Source of the DNA: Cryptosporidium bovis | Taxonomy: Eukaryota; Apicomplexa; Conoidasida; Eucoccidiorida; Cryptosporidiidae | DNA length: 64,000 bases | Direction of reading: 5' to 3' | Assembly: GCA_009768925.2 (NCBI GenBank) | Contig: VHIT02000012.1 | Coordinates: 62,001-126,000 of the forward strand | Shown: positions 11,101 to 18,921 of the stretch, one piece after another | How the letters are laid out: each line of letters begins with the position of its first letter | Numbering within the stretch: the first letter of the stretch is position 1 | The notes under the pieces: model-generated | Told to the model about the DNA's origin: nothing | The model's database searches: none | Seen by the model: the letters and a program-made list of their open reading frames with translations, nothing else | Translations under genes and position numbers: made by a program

Positions 11101-11382
11101 ATGCTCGCAAATTGAAGTTACATAATGAACTGTTGATGGAATTCCTTCACCAGAATAAACCCTTCCTACAGCTTCTACTTTCAAAGTCTTCTCAATAGTT
11201 CCTGTTATCAAATCAAATACTAGTATACTCTCCCCAGAAATGCTAATTCCATATTTTTGCTTACCTAATCCATTTTCTAAATCCACTTCCTTTTTGAGCA
11301 ATTTCACACCATCATTAAAACCTGATGTAAGAAGGACCCCATAAGATGCTTCTGGGACATATCTTAAGTAAGACTTTACCAT
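8167..11382 (-). CDS. UTP12: UTP12/DIP2 (WDR3) small-subunit processome WD40 protein
   Basis: A 1071-residue protein built from two runs of WD40 repeats. Examples are RMWNIVTG, TLWDTLSG, KIWNIQSQ, KVWNMKG, KIWGLDFG and KIWDLDKG, ending with a LRVWFRTDQQ strand. A linker with a Glu-rich helix follows (EEEREKEQEEHIEKEI). Then comes a C-terminal helical Utp12 domain (about 850-1010) and a basic tail (KKSKKRRI). This architecture and length match yeast Dip2/Utp12 and human WDR3. These belong to the UTP-B complex that binds the 5' external spacer of pre-rRNA in the nucleolus. The protein starts MVKSYLRYVPEASYGV, matching the family N-terminus, so the start is firm. No introns are needed. Confidence 0.93.
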   Translation of the reverse strand: MVKSYLRYVPEASYGVLLTSGFNDGVKLLKKEVDLENGLGKQKYGISISGESILVFDLITGTIEKTLKVEAVGRVYSGEGIPSTVHYVTSICEHPSRAEIIASGYSDGSVRMWNIVTGLAVHVFHGHGKNITALKFCRSGNYLSCGSFDTEVTLWDTLSGKGLYRFSGHLNEITDIEYVHKLKFWNKEKGEIMSKNVILEDTPHLLITSSKDCTVKIWNIQSQICLQTLIKQKGEVYSILLNPLCNRLYTAGSSGEISVYRLTSHATGLPDGMLYPNDSVSEKCEYFTQNLVDNTNLATYYGGIPRFQGSKSSKVTKLIPKWSEITEFDRLNVYDDFHGTIFAFTNSNTIEAFAYFNSNKIDQRIKKMIKRRLKESKLESDSEHNILPGNYELLPLSKILLTNEDEMIGTRLLGVDFDSLSNTLVLGLGNNSIKYASFTTDYLNDIEQKSAGNKKKVNNDNVVDFACKVIRRMEIEGHRGIPREICVSDDDKFIATFGDDAIKVWNMKGFKCIRTIIAENPVCGFIVPGNEYTISGTRQGAIQLHDIVNCKLIQSLDNIHDNSIQSLALSPDNSTFASVAQDKKLNLYYFGMQQVSISKKKTENRVVITLSKTLTLSEEGLTLKYTYDGKFIVVSLLDNTIVVLHSDTLKQFLVLYGHSLPVACLDISHDNTIIASGSADKTIKIWGLDFGNIQRSFHAHTECVTRVKFVRDTHYLVSTARDGSLKIWDLDKGDLITILYQKSTFGQVPIVSLALTYDGDRIICGFLDRALRVWFRTDQQLFLEEEREKEQEEHIEKEILQGNTKDYIENAGSISTMSRPTRKTFETLKSMEKLVDAIDIAYNYYVELLKHECIIKSQTNIQNNINIQPPHAPLEIGELSIQEYVLSFIQKISFNYLSEVVWSLPLLYAEKLLVLIEYILRIMYSQSINIENINKMDPSKEYKNLLLSGLEPLARIVLSLVQTHFLHWVSSINTVSPIVDSNNSFNYSNDWSKTIDPRNERLAQYNIRSVLFNLRKYIHFLLKNQMDIVSINNGILKVIEHDCFSNNSVKQLSFSDTSEKTRNKKSKKRRI

Positions 11383-11823
11383 GTTACCTTTAAATTAGCA
11401 TCAACTATAAACTTAATAATCAACCTTAATTTTATTCTCAAATAATCAACCTCGACACTAAATACTTCAATTGCCGCCATTTGTCTTGCTTTTACATAAT
11501 AAATACCGGTAAATTAAAATAAGTGTTACATGCGCCACGTAAAATAGTAAATAGTAATATTAGTAATAATATATACATTTATTCTGCCTGTTTATGTTGT
11601 CAAAACTTGTATTGATGTGATATTTCATGTTATTTCATGACTAAAATCGGTGTTTGATGTATGTAATGTACACACCCATAAGTTAAAGATCTATGTTCAA
11701 TTTTAAATTTTACACTTACGATAATTGATTGCTAAATCTAAAAAAAATATAAAAATTACAAAAAAAACTAAATTATAAATAAATAAGCAAATAACTATTA
11801 CAATTTTAAATTAAGTATAGCTG
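11383..11823. other. Intergenic spacer
   Basis: The 441-bp promoter region of the UTP12 gene. It contains GCCGCCATT near 11472 and TGCGCCACG near 11530, weak resemblances to the GGCG boxes elsewhere. No gene was seen. Confidence 0.45.
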
Positions 11824-14469
11824 CTACTTGCTTTTTAATTTCCAAACAGTTGCTGTTTCATTGATAGGAAAAGCAAATTCATGAATAATACTCCTCCAAA
11901 TAAATTCAGGAACATTATTAAGTATGTGAAGTAGTTGTGATGTGTTTTCGTTTTTAACATCTGTGGAGGATTTAACATTGCTTTCACAATAATTAAACCA
12001 TAATTCGTTATTATTGATGGCGTATTTACAATTGTTAATAATATTCTGTTTAACACTATCTATAAAAGATGTTATAGTAAAAACATCTTCTCTATTTGTG
12101 GCATTTTGACTAAAGTGTCTAATTACAATTCTCCTAATAGAATTAAATCTTGAGTCTCCAATAGATTTAAGTACCCAAATATCTTCAAATAGATTAATTG
12201 CAATTTTTTCTAATGATGTTTTAATATCTTCCATATTTATTTTAATTGAATTCGATAAATTTGAGTTTACATTAATATATTGTATTTGTTTAATGTTATG
12301 TTTAATATACCCAGAAGAAAATGGCGAGAATGTAGGAGCAATAAAATTTTGTGTTGAAGAAATTCCTGAAAACGAAGAACTAGAACTAAAGTTTCCTTTT
12401 ATTCCAGTTTTATTTTGTGAATTACCAATTCTGCTATATGAAAGAGAGCTTTGGTCGGCACCATTTGCGGCAGCTTCTGAAATTTTGTTCCCATTAACTG
12501 CAGCCAAATTAAACTGTTCTACTATCGAACTAGGCACAGTAGCAAAAGCTGCGTTACCTACAGCCATTAAAGTTAGGTGATACGTACTAACATTTAATAA
12601 TTCAGATGAATTCATTGCTCCATAAGTTTTAAGTATAAATGTTAATAGTAGTTGAAGTTGTGAGTTACTTATGCTTGTTAAAGTCGCTGACGCATTATTT
12701 AAATATGTTAGTGTCGATGTTGATGTATCCCTGTTTTCACGAATGTATTGTACTACATATTTTTCTCTATCTGACCAATAACTTTTCCAATAAGTTGCTT
12801 CTTCTATATGCTCTTCAATAAATTTTCTATCTGTTGGAAATTTAGGATACCAAGCAGTTGAGCGATAAACAGCAACCTCTCTTAAGATACTAGTTACCCT
12901 AATTTGTGGAAGATCAGTAGCGATTCTTATTGGTTCTCTATTTAAACCTGCATTCTCATCTCTTTGAAGAAGAACTAGTATCAAGTCTCTACAACAAGAT
13001 TCATATTCATTATAAAGCAATTCAGATTTATAAGTCCAGTTTCCTGAAACCAATACGCAATACTTTTTTATCAAAATAATTAGTTCATCATCAGATGGAA
13101 AGTTTTCAGAAAAACTATTTTTCTGACTTGAAATATCGGATTTTTGTATTTTAATGCCATTAATTTCTGAATCTAGAGAACTATTTAGCTTGGAGGCATA
13201 ATGAACCCTTTTAAGGATTAATTTTATTCCATAAAAAGGTATTACTTGATAAACCAAGGTTATTTTTTGTATTTGCTCACTTATATCCATTCTGTACAAT
13301 TCTTGAATTGATATCGGGCCAGAGGATAACCAATCATCATATGAAAGTAACTTGCCAGATATCCCATGGAAGGGGATTATATCTTCGTTTCTTTCATATA
13401 TATTTTTAAATATTGAATTCACACCTGAATCTTCTATACAACCAAAGTTATAACCTGTACAACCACCCAAACTAGATATTGGGCTTGAAGGTGGATATTG
13501 ATAAGCAGTATATATTTTAGGTAACCCAGAGGTTCTTGTTGAAGGGAGAACTTGACCGTTCCCTCTGAATGGAAGATTAAATTCAGAAGTTCCATCACTT
13601 ACTATTCCAGATAACATTTTAAGGTATTTAACTTGGTCATTATTAAAATAATGAACCCTTTTTCTATTATTATAAATAGAATAGAGCTGTTTCACGAATG
13701 CGTCGCTACCTATTGAATTTAAATTGATATTTCTCCATGAAATAAAGTCATCAAATTCCACATCCGTCAATATTTTAATAATTTCTTTAGACTCATATGA
13801 ATTATTCTGGTAAATACAAGGTATTTTAATCCAATTTTCAATACCTGTTGTATAAAATATACACTTATTGCTAACCATTGTATCCGATTCAGCCTGACGA
13901 CCAGATTTGTTAATACCGATCTGTGTATTCCCATGGTAAAGTATTAAATTATCAAGCGATTTATTACCCTCGTCTTTTCCAGATGCTTCTGAAGAATAAC
14001 GCTCAACGATCCCAACGTTACTATTTTGGGTTTTATTCTGATCAAAGACTGAAAAATTTGGTCGGAATTGCTGTACTGTTGAAATAGGTGTTATAAACAA
14101 CTTCTTGTTTTCGTGGTCAAAATACCCTATTACTAAGGAATTTGACGATGACAAACACGACCTGCTATTAACAGTATATAAATGATGTTTTTCTACAGAT
14201 TCACTTCTTTCATGTGACGTGTTATGCTGTGGTTCTACTGAATTACCGCTTTTATTACTAAAGCTAGTATCTGAATTGTCATTTGAATAGTATGAAAGCT
14301 GAAATGACCCTCCATCAGGTCTTATAAATGCAGATTTCCATACTTTATCCGAACAACTATCACTGGAAGTCATTGGAAATTGAAAGATATGAAATGAAAT
14401 ATCATTTATATGTGAAAGTATGATTTCATACTCATCAACTATTTCATTTTCATCTTCATTATCACTCAT
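11824..14469 (-). CDS. RNA polymerase III subunit RPC5 (POLR3E/Rpc37-like)
   Basis: An 881-residue protein beginning MSDNEDENEIVDEYEIIL, then an ISFHIFQFPM block that matches the LYLFQYPV start of human RPC5. Other shared blocks in order: LFITPISTVQQFRPNFSVFD (family LHLTPLHGILQLRPSFSYLD), ENWIKIPCIY (EPWVHLHYY), and SIQELYRMDISEQIQKITLVYQVIPF (SMAQLRTLPLADQIKILMKNVKVMPF). The C-terminal third (from about residue 500) is helical and holds Ser/Asn-rich inserts. RPC5 is the TFIIF-like subunit of Pol III and helps make tRNA, 5S and U6 RNA. It is divergent from the PHAX-domain gene, with 397 bp between starts and one palindromic E2F-like site in the middle. Confidence 0.85.
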   Translation of the reverse strand: MSDNEDENEIVDEYEIILSHINDISFHIFQFPMTSSDSCSDKVWKSAFIRPDGGSFQLSYYSNDNSDTSFSNKSGNSVEPQHNTSHERSESVEKHHLYTVNSRSCLSSSNSLVIGYFDHENKKLFITPISTVQQFRPNFSVFDQNKTQNSNVGIVERYSSEASGKDEGNKSLDNLILYHGNTQIGINKSGRQAESDTMVSNKCIFYTTGIENWIKIPCIYQNNSYESKEIIKILTDVEFDDFISWRNINLNSIGSDAFVKQLYSIYNNRKRVHYFNNDQVKYLKMLSGIVSDGTSEFNLPFRGNGQVLPSTRTSGLPKIYTAYQYPPSSPISSLGGCTGYNFGCIEDSGVNSIFKNIYERNEDIIPFHGISGKLLSYDDWLSSGPISIQELYRMDISEQIQKITLVYQVIPFYGIKLILKRVHYASKLNSSLDSEINGIKIQKSDISSQKNSFSENFPSDDELIILIKKYCVLVSGNWTYKSELLYNEYESCCRDLILVLLQRDENAGLNREPIRIATDLPQIRVTSILREVAVYRSTAWYPKFPTDRKFIEEHIEEATYWKSYWSDREKYVVQYIRENRDTSTSTLTYLNNASATLTSISNSQLQLLLTFILKTYGAMNSSELLNVSTYHLTLMAVGNAAFATVPSSIVEQFNLAAVNGNKISEAAANGADQSSLSYSRIGNSQNKTGIKGNFSSSSSFSGISSTQNFIAPTFSPFSSGYIKHNIKQIQYINVNSNLSNSIKINMEDIKTSLEKIAINLFEDIWVLKSIGDSRFNSIRRIVIRHFSQNATNREDVFTITSFIDSVKQNIINNCKYAINNNELWFNYCESNVKSSTDVKNENTSQLLHILNNVPEFIWRSIIHEFAFPINETATVWKLKSK

Positions 14470-14656
14470 TTTTAATTATTATTTAAGTTATTTTAACCAA
14501 ATGAGGTTTAATTGATACATGTATATATTAAAAAAAGGACTATACTTAAAATTTCTATGAATAAAAACCCTCTAGCTTATTCGATAAAAATATCTGTACT
14601 AATTAATATTCATTCGTTGCATACTTTAGCTTTGATCTGCTCATTTGTCAAAAATG

Positions 14657-14670
14657 AAATGGCGCCATTT
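14657..14670. promoter_or_regulatory. Perfect 14-bp palindrome AAATGGCGCCATTT, E2F-like
   Basis: The site is AAATGGCGCCATTT, its own reverse complement. It sits almost exactly midway between the divergent RPC5 and PHAX-domain starts (about 195 and 204 bp away), so one dimeric factor could serve both genes. Confidence 0.6.
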
Positions 14671-14866
14671 TAATTCTAAATACAAAATAACCACCGCCAC
14701 ATGTTTATTTTTACATTCTCAAGGTGAAAAGTCAAGCTTGAAGCAATAACCAACAAATATTGCTATTCTTTTTCAAGTTATTCTGTGCTATAAACGATGT
14801 TTTTTTGTGATCTAAACATAGATTGATACATAAAGTATATGGATACTACTAAATGTTTATTTTTTT

Positions 14867-15319
14867 ATGAAAGGTTCCGGAATATTGAAGAAGTTAAAGC
14901 TTTTAAAAGAAGAAGATATAAATAAAATAAAACTATTCACAAAACTTGTGAGAGAATTAAAAGAACCAAACATTTATCTTTTAGAGAGATTGGTTTTCTT
15001 TCTTCCTGAGAGTTTGTTACATAACATACTCAAAGAAACTAGAAATATTATAAAAAATGGTGGTTATCCAACAGAAGATAGTACTAGATTAAAGACACCA
15101 GGAGGAATATTTTTTACATTAGTTAAAAACAAAATTTCAAAAGAAAACGTAAAAGTAATATGGAATAATAAAAGAAACAAAAAAAAAAAAAAAAATGACA
15201 AACTCTGCAGATTCTACAATAATGTTGAAAATGCCAATAAAACAATTGAAAGTGAGGAAGAAGGAGTTTTGTCAGAGGAAGCAATAATAATAGATGATCT
15301 TTGTGATATGGCGATATAA
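14867..15319 (+). CDS. PHAX RNA-binding-domain protein (short)
   Basis: A 150-residue protein. Residues about 20-100 match the RNA-binding domain of PHAX, the snRNA/snoRNA export adaptor. The block LLHNILKETRNIIKNGG corresponds to LALNLLKETEEIQKNGG, followed by RLKTPGGIFFTLVKN for RRRTPGGVFLQLVR. The rest is a Lys-rich stretch encoded partly by a run of 17 A (15179-15195), then an acidic tail. Human PHAX is about 390 residues and carries separate export and cap-complex regions; none is visible here. So a reduced snRNA or snoRNA binding protein is inferred. Its divergent partner is a Pol III subunit, which suits a role in small-RNA biogenesis. The start is the only in-frame ATG before the domain. 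Confidence 0.82.
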   Translation: MKGSGILKKLKLLKEEDINKIKLFTKLVRELKEPNIYLLERLVFFLPESLLHNILKETRNIIKNGGYPTEDSTRLKTPGGIFFTLVKNKISKENVKVIWNNKRNKKKKKNDKLCRFYNNVENANKTIESEEEGVLSEEAIIIDDLCDMAI

Positions 15320-15370
15320 AAAAATTTAGTAAAAATTAAGTTTTAGTAATAGTATAAGTTGTAATATGTT

Positions 15371-16354
15371 CTAGTCAATACTATTTTCAAATACCTCTAG
15401 AAATGATATTCTGTGAAGGAAGTTTGATATACCATGAATTATAATAGGAGGGACAATGATTCCATTATTGTTTAGCCAGTCTTGTCTTAATTTATTTTCG
15501 TAAAAACAACTATCATTAATTAAGTTTTTTATTTCAAACCAATATTTACAAGTTGGCTTTCTAGATCTGATTGGCCATATTGAAATAATAGACAGTATAT
15601 AATTATCTAAAAGTTTTCCATCCAACTTTGGAGATTTTGAAATAAGTAGAATTCTGTTGTTAGATTCGTTTTTTTTTGCATTATATTTTCTGTCGAAATA
15701 CAATGTCGAAAACACACCTTTGATATATGGTTTTGGGAAAACATTCCAATCAATCCATATTTTTAATATATCACAAATATCATCTATTAAACTTGAATAA
15801 GAGTTATTTCCGATACTTAACTGATATGAAATGTGCGAAACCAAATAGGGAAATAAGTTCATTATACAGTTTCGAAGTTTCCATGCACCTGGAATTAACG
15901 AGTGTGAATTATATAGTATATCTGATATGCAATAAATAATTGACTTCTTAATTGTATTATCTGAAAATGGAAATATTTTAAGTAATGTTTCAATCATGTG
16001 AACGGAGTGTAGATCTGAATTATCAACAACAAATTTCATTATGTTCAGTATATCCTTCCTCTTAAGTGACAACTCATTAATTAACATTTGGAATTGATTA
16101 CTAGTTTGAACAGGCATTTTTTTTGATTTTAAATCTCTGCATAGACTTTCAATAGGAGATGATAAGTCATATTCCGCCTTCTTGTCATTACTACGCATAA
16201 CTTCAACTACATATTTTCTATAAATCTCAATGAACTCGTCTAAATTATTACCAACATCTTTATTTTCATTTATCCCTTGCCATACCCAAGAAAGAGGATC
16301 ATCCAAAGAGTTATTTAACCAATTCGAAAAATCCTCGGCCAAATTTTTTATCAT
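15371..16354 (-). CDS. CID (RPR) domain protein, U2SURP/SR140-like
   Basis: A 327-residue protein. Residues about 80-235 resemble a CTD-interacting (CID/RPR) domain of the SR140/U2SURP type: LKRKDILNIMKFVVDN, IIYCISDILYNSHS (family LYLVSDVLYNSS), then DILKIWIDWNVFPKPYIKGV (family CFRAWEDWAIYPEPFLIKL). SR140 also has RRM and SURP domains; these are absent, so this is a free-standing CID. Such domains bind the RNA polymerase II tail or spliceosomal partners. The N-terminal 80 residues resemble no family I know. It is convergent with the PHAX-domain gene (51 bp) and divergent from the phosphatase-like gene. Confidence 0.7.
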   Translation of the reverse strand: MIKNLAEDFSNWLNNSLDDPLSWVWQGINENKDVGNNLDEFIEIYRKYVVEVMRSNDKKAEYDLSSPIESLCRDLKSKKMPVQTSNQFQMLINELSLKRKDILNIMKFVVDNSDLHSVHMIETLLKIFPFSDNTIKKSIIYCISDILYNSHSLIPGAWKLRNCIMNLFPYLVSHISYQLSIGNNSYSSLIDDICDILKIWIDWNVFPKPYIKGVFSTLYFDRKYNAKKNESNNRILLISKSPKLDGKLLDNYILSIISIWPIRSRKPTCKYWFEIKNLINDSCFYENKLRQDWLNNNGIIVPPIIIHGISNFLHRISFLEVFENSID

Positions 16355-17069
16355 TATTCACTATTTTTTAGTAATTACATCACTATTTGTATGAAAAACC
16401 TATATATACAGAAATTAAAACAACACTAAGTTAATATGTATTTTAAAATAATTTTGCAAAGCAGAATAAGATTTGTATAATTTCCCATTCTTTGTATGAG
16501 GCCTTTGGAATGAAATGACTGCTGATAGAAGTGTTTAAGAATCATTCATTTCATGTTAGATGCAGACCTTCACACATAAGTTCTATATAACCCTACTATG
16601 ACACCTATAATCTCATTTATTGAATGGAATACAAGTAACGCCTGAGTAGGGTATTTATATTTCAGTAGTTCTAGTTCAAAAATATAAAACAATAAACGGT
16701 TAAACTCACATATGTCAAAGTATTATTGGATAATCAAGTATCAAGCCTTAAACGTTAGCATTATTGCCCTGAACTCATACATCAAAATTTTTATTATTAT
16801 CTTCCTTCTAGTTTTAATTGAAAATATTACTTCTTAAATGGGATCGGAATTTACCGTCCCAACTGAATATATTGCGGTAAGGTATTTGGCGGTAAATCTA
16901 TTTTATTTACATGTATTTAAAAAGGTAAATTGAATACTAATTAAAAGATTTACGGCCTGAAATTTGAAAAATAAAATTAAGATACAGTGATTAGTAGTAT
17001 AGAAAGGATTTATGTGTAAAGAAAATATAATATTGTGTGGGAGTATTGTCCTTTACTTATATAATAATC
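16355..17069. other. Intergenic spacer, divergent promoters
   Basis: The 715-bp spacer between the CID gene and the phosphatase-like gene. It contains TTTGGCGGTAAA at 16885-16896. No RNA gene or reading frame of note was seen. Confidence 0.5.
16885..16896. promoter_or_regulatory. E2F-like site TTTGGCGGTAAA
   Basis: One base differs from the classic TTTGGCGGGAAA E2F consensus. It lies 173 bp upstream of the phosphatase-like ATG and 530 bp upstream of the CID gene. Confidence 0.5.
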
Positions 17070-18329
17070 ATGTTTCTTTCAACAGCTCCATTTAATATAA
17101 AGCCATTAATTAGAATAGAAGGGTCACTAGATAGCTCATATGAAAATGATTTGCAATCTTTTATAGATAAATTCCTAGATTCATACGAAGATCAGGACGA
17201 AAAAAGGTATATGAAGTATGGCTACGAATATTACGGGAATATATTGCTTGGAAAAAGAATACTTTTAGATATAATACCAGATATAAGGGACGTATCGTTA
17301 TTTGTTGAGCATAAATCATTAAGAAGATATATACTATATAGAGGTGGAAGACCAGGTTGTGTTGAGCCTGATAAACTAAAACATGTGGTTAAAGATACAC
17401 TTGGAATTAAAACAATCATTGACTTAAGAGGGGTAGCAATTTTCGAGGAATCTCAGTTAACAAAGGATGAAACACTAAGTAGATCAATTATATGGAAATA
17501 TTATAATCCATTGTTTGAAAATAATAAAATAGATGAGTATATAAAAATAAAAGTAAACGACATGAAAAAAAGAAAAGGTTGTAACAATTTACTAATTAAT
17601 ACAAATGACCAAAAGTACGTATTTGTTTTGAATTCATTAAACTTTAGGGAGCCATTAAAAGTCGTATCGGAAGAAGAATTTGATCTTGGTTCAGTTAGTA
17701 ATGGTTTTAGTGATTTTATCCATTGTTTAGATTGTACAAAAAGGAATAAAAAACATACTTCAGAGAACAATGTAGTAAACAATGAACTATTAATTGAAAA
17801 CAGAAAAGAGTCAAATATGACAATGTTTAAAAGCTACAAATATTATATGTTAAGATTAATTTCACATCAATATGCAGAAAATTGGTACATTCAAAAATAT
17901 ATTTCTGAAAAATCTATAGGTGAAATATACTTTGATTTTGCAATATTTGATTCTATGACTGTTTCCAGAGCACTTAAAATAATAACTGTTTCTCAGCCAC
18001 CAATACTTATACATGGAAATTTAGGTAAAGATAGAGTGAGCGTAATTGTTGCATTAGTTTTAAAAATAGTTGGAATAAGTGACGAATATATTATACGTGA
18101 TTACTGTGCTTCAGAAGCAGGTTCACTATCTATTAAGGATTCAATTGATTTTGAAATGGCTAGATTACCCGATTCCATTAAACGTTGCAAACCAGAATAC
18201 ATAAACATTTTTTTCTCTAAATTAATAAACAAATTTGGAACTATAGATACATATTTAGATGAGATAGATTTCAATGAATCATGGAGAGCCAGTCTTCGCC
18301 AAAAGTTTACCGAAAACCATTATAATTAA
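17070..18329 (+). CDS. Phosphatase-fold protein lacking the catalytic cysteine (pseudophosphatase)
   Basis: The first ATG gives 419 residues; the frame stays open a little further upstream without ATG. The N-terminal part of the fold reads LYRGGRPGC, then LGIKTIIDLRG, as in the tyrosine-phosphatase family that Pfam calls Y_phosphatase3. The P-loop, normally HCTAGKDRTG, reads HGNLGKDRVS at about residues 315-324. It is preceded by PILI and followed by VIVALVLKIVG. The P-loop arginine (322) and GKD are kept, but the nucleophilic Cys is Gly316. Cys-dependent phosphatases cannot work without that residue. A non-catalytic phosphoprotein or phosphoinositide binder is inferred. About 120 residues in the middle (Asn/Lys-rich) look like an insertion. 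Confidence 0.75.
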   Translation: MFLSTAPFNIKPLIRIEGSLDSSYENDLQSFIDKFLDSYEDQDEKRYMKYGYEYYGNILLGKRILLDIIPDIRDVSLFVEHKSLRRYILYRGGRPGCVEPDKLKHVVKDTLGIKTIIDLRGVAIFEESQLTKDETLSRSIIWKYYNPLFENNKIDEYIKIKVNDMKKRKGCNNLLINTNDQKYVFVLNSLNFREPLKVVSEEEFDLGSVSNGFSDFIHCLDCTKRNKKHTSENNVVNNELLIENRKESNMTMFKSYKYYMLRLISHQYAENWYIQKYISEKSIGEIYFDFAIFDSMTVSRALKIITVSQPPILIHGNLGKDRVSVIVALVLKIVGISDEYIIRDYCASEAGSLSIKDSIDFEMARLPDSIKRCKPEYINIFFSKLINKFGTIDTYLDEIDFNESWRASLRQKFTENHYN

Positions 18330-18921
18330 CTAAACAATAATTTATATATCTCTTTTTAATTATCTTCACTTAGCTTTTTAGTTGGCTACATTTTTGTTTT
18401 GTTTTAATGCCTAACAATTTTTACATCTAAACAATTTATACCTTTTATTTCTGCATTATTTCTTTTGCTTTTCTTAAGCTATCTTTAAATAAACCTTTAT
18501 GTTTTGATTTGGAGAATTGGAAATGCACGCACTCTTTTTATGCACCGGTATTACATTAATTTTGCATGTATAACTTACTTTGCTAGAGAAAAAAAAACCG
18601 GTATAAAAGTTTGTCCACACTGAGCGCTGACAGATAAATGCTAAAAATTGTTTCAATATTAAATTCATAATTAAGTCATTTAATTCATTTTTCCCATTAA
18701 ATTTTATATATGCCTTTTTTATTTGGACTTTTGGTATATTATTTAATATAGTAACATTTTTCAGTCTTGAGCACCATTAGTTTTTTTCAGATATCGAGTG
18801 TAACAACGTGAGGGTGGAAAAGAAATACAATTCAGATGTAATGAGTCCAATCTAAAAAAAGAAAATAAGATTAAACTATATTTGTTACATTAATTACAGG
18901 CAGTATAATAAATAAATTAAT
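18330..18921. other. Intergenic spacer
   Basis: The formin promoter region between two rightward genes. It is AT-rich with ACCGGTAT at 18544-18551 and again ACCGGTATAAAAG at 18597-18609. The second copy holds a TATAAAAG box about 320 bp before the formin ATG. No gene was seen. Confidence 0.4.
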
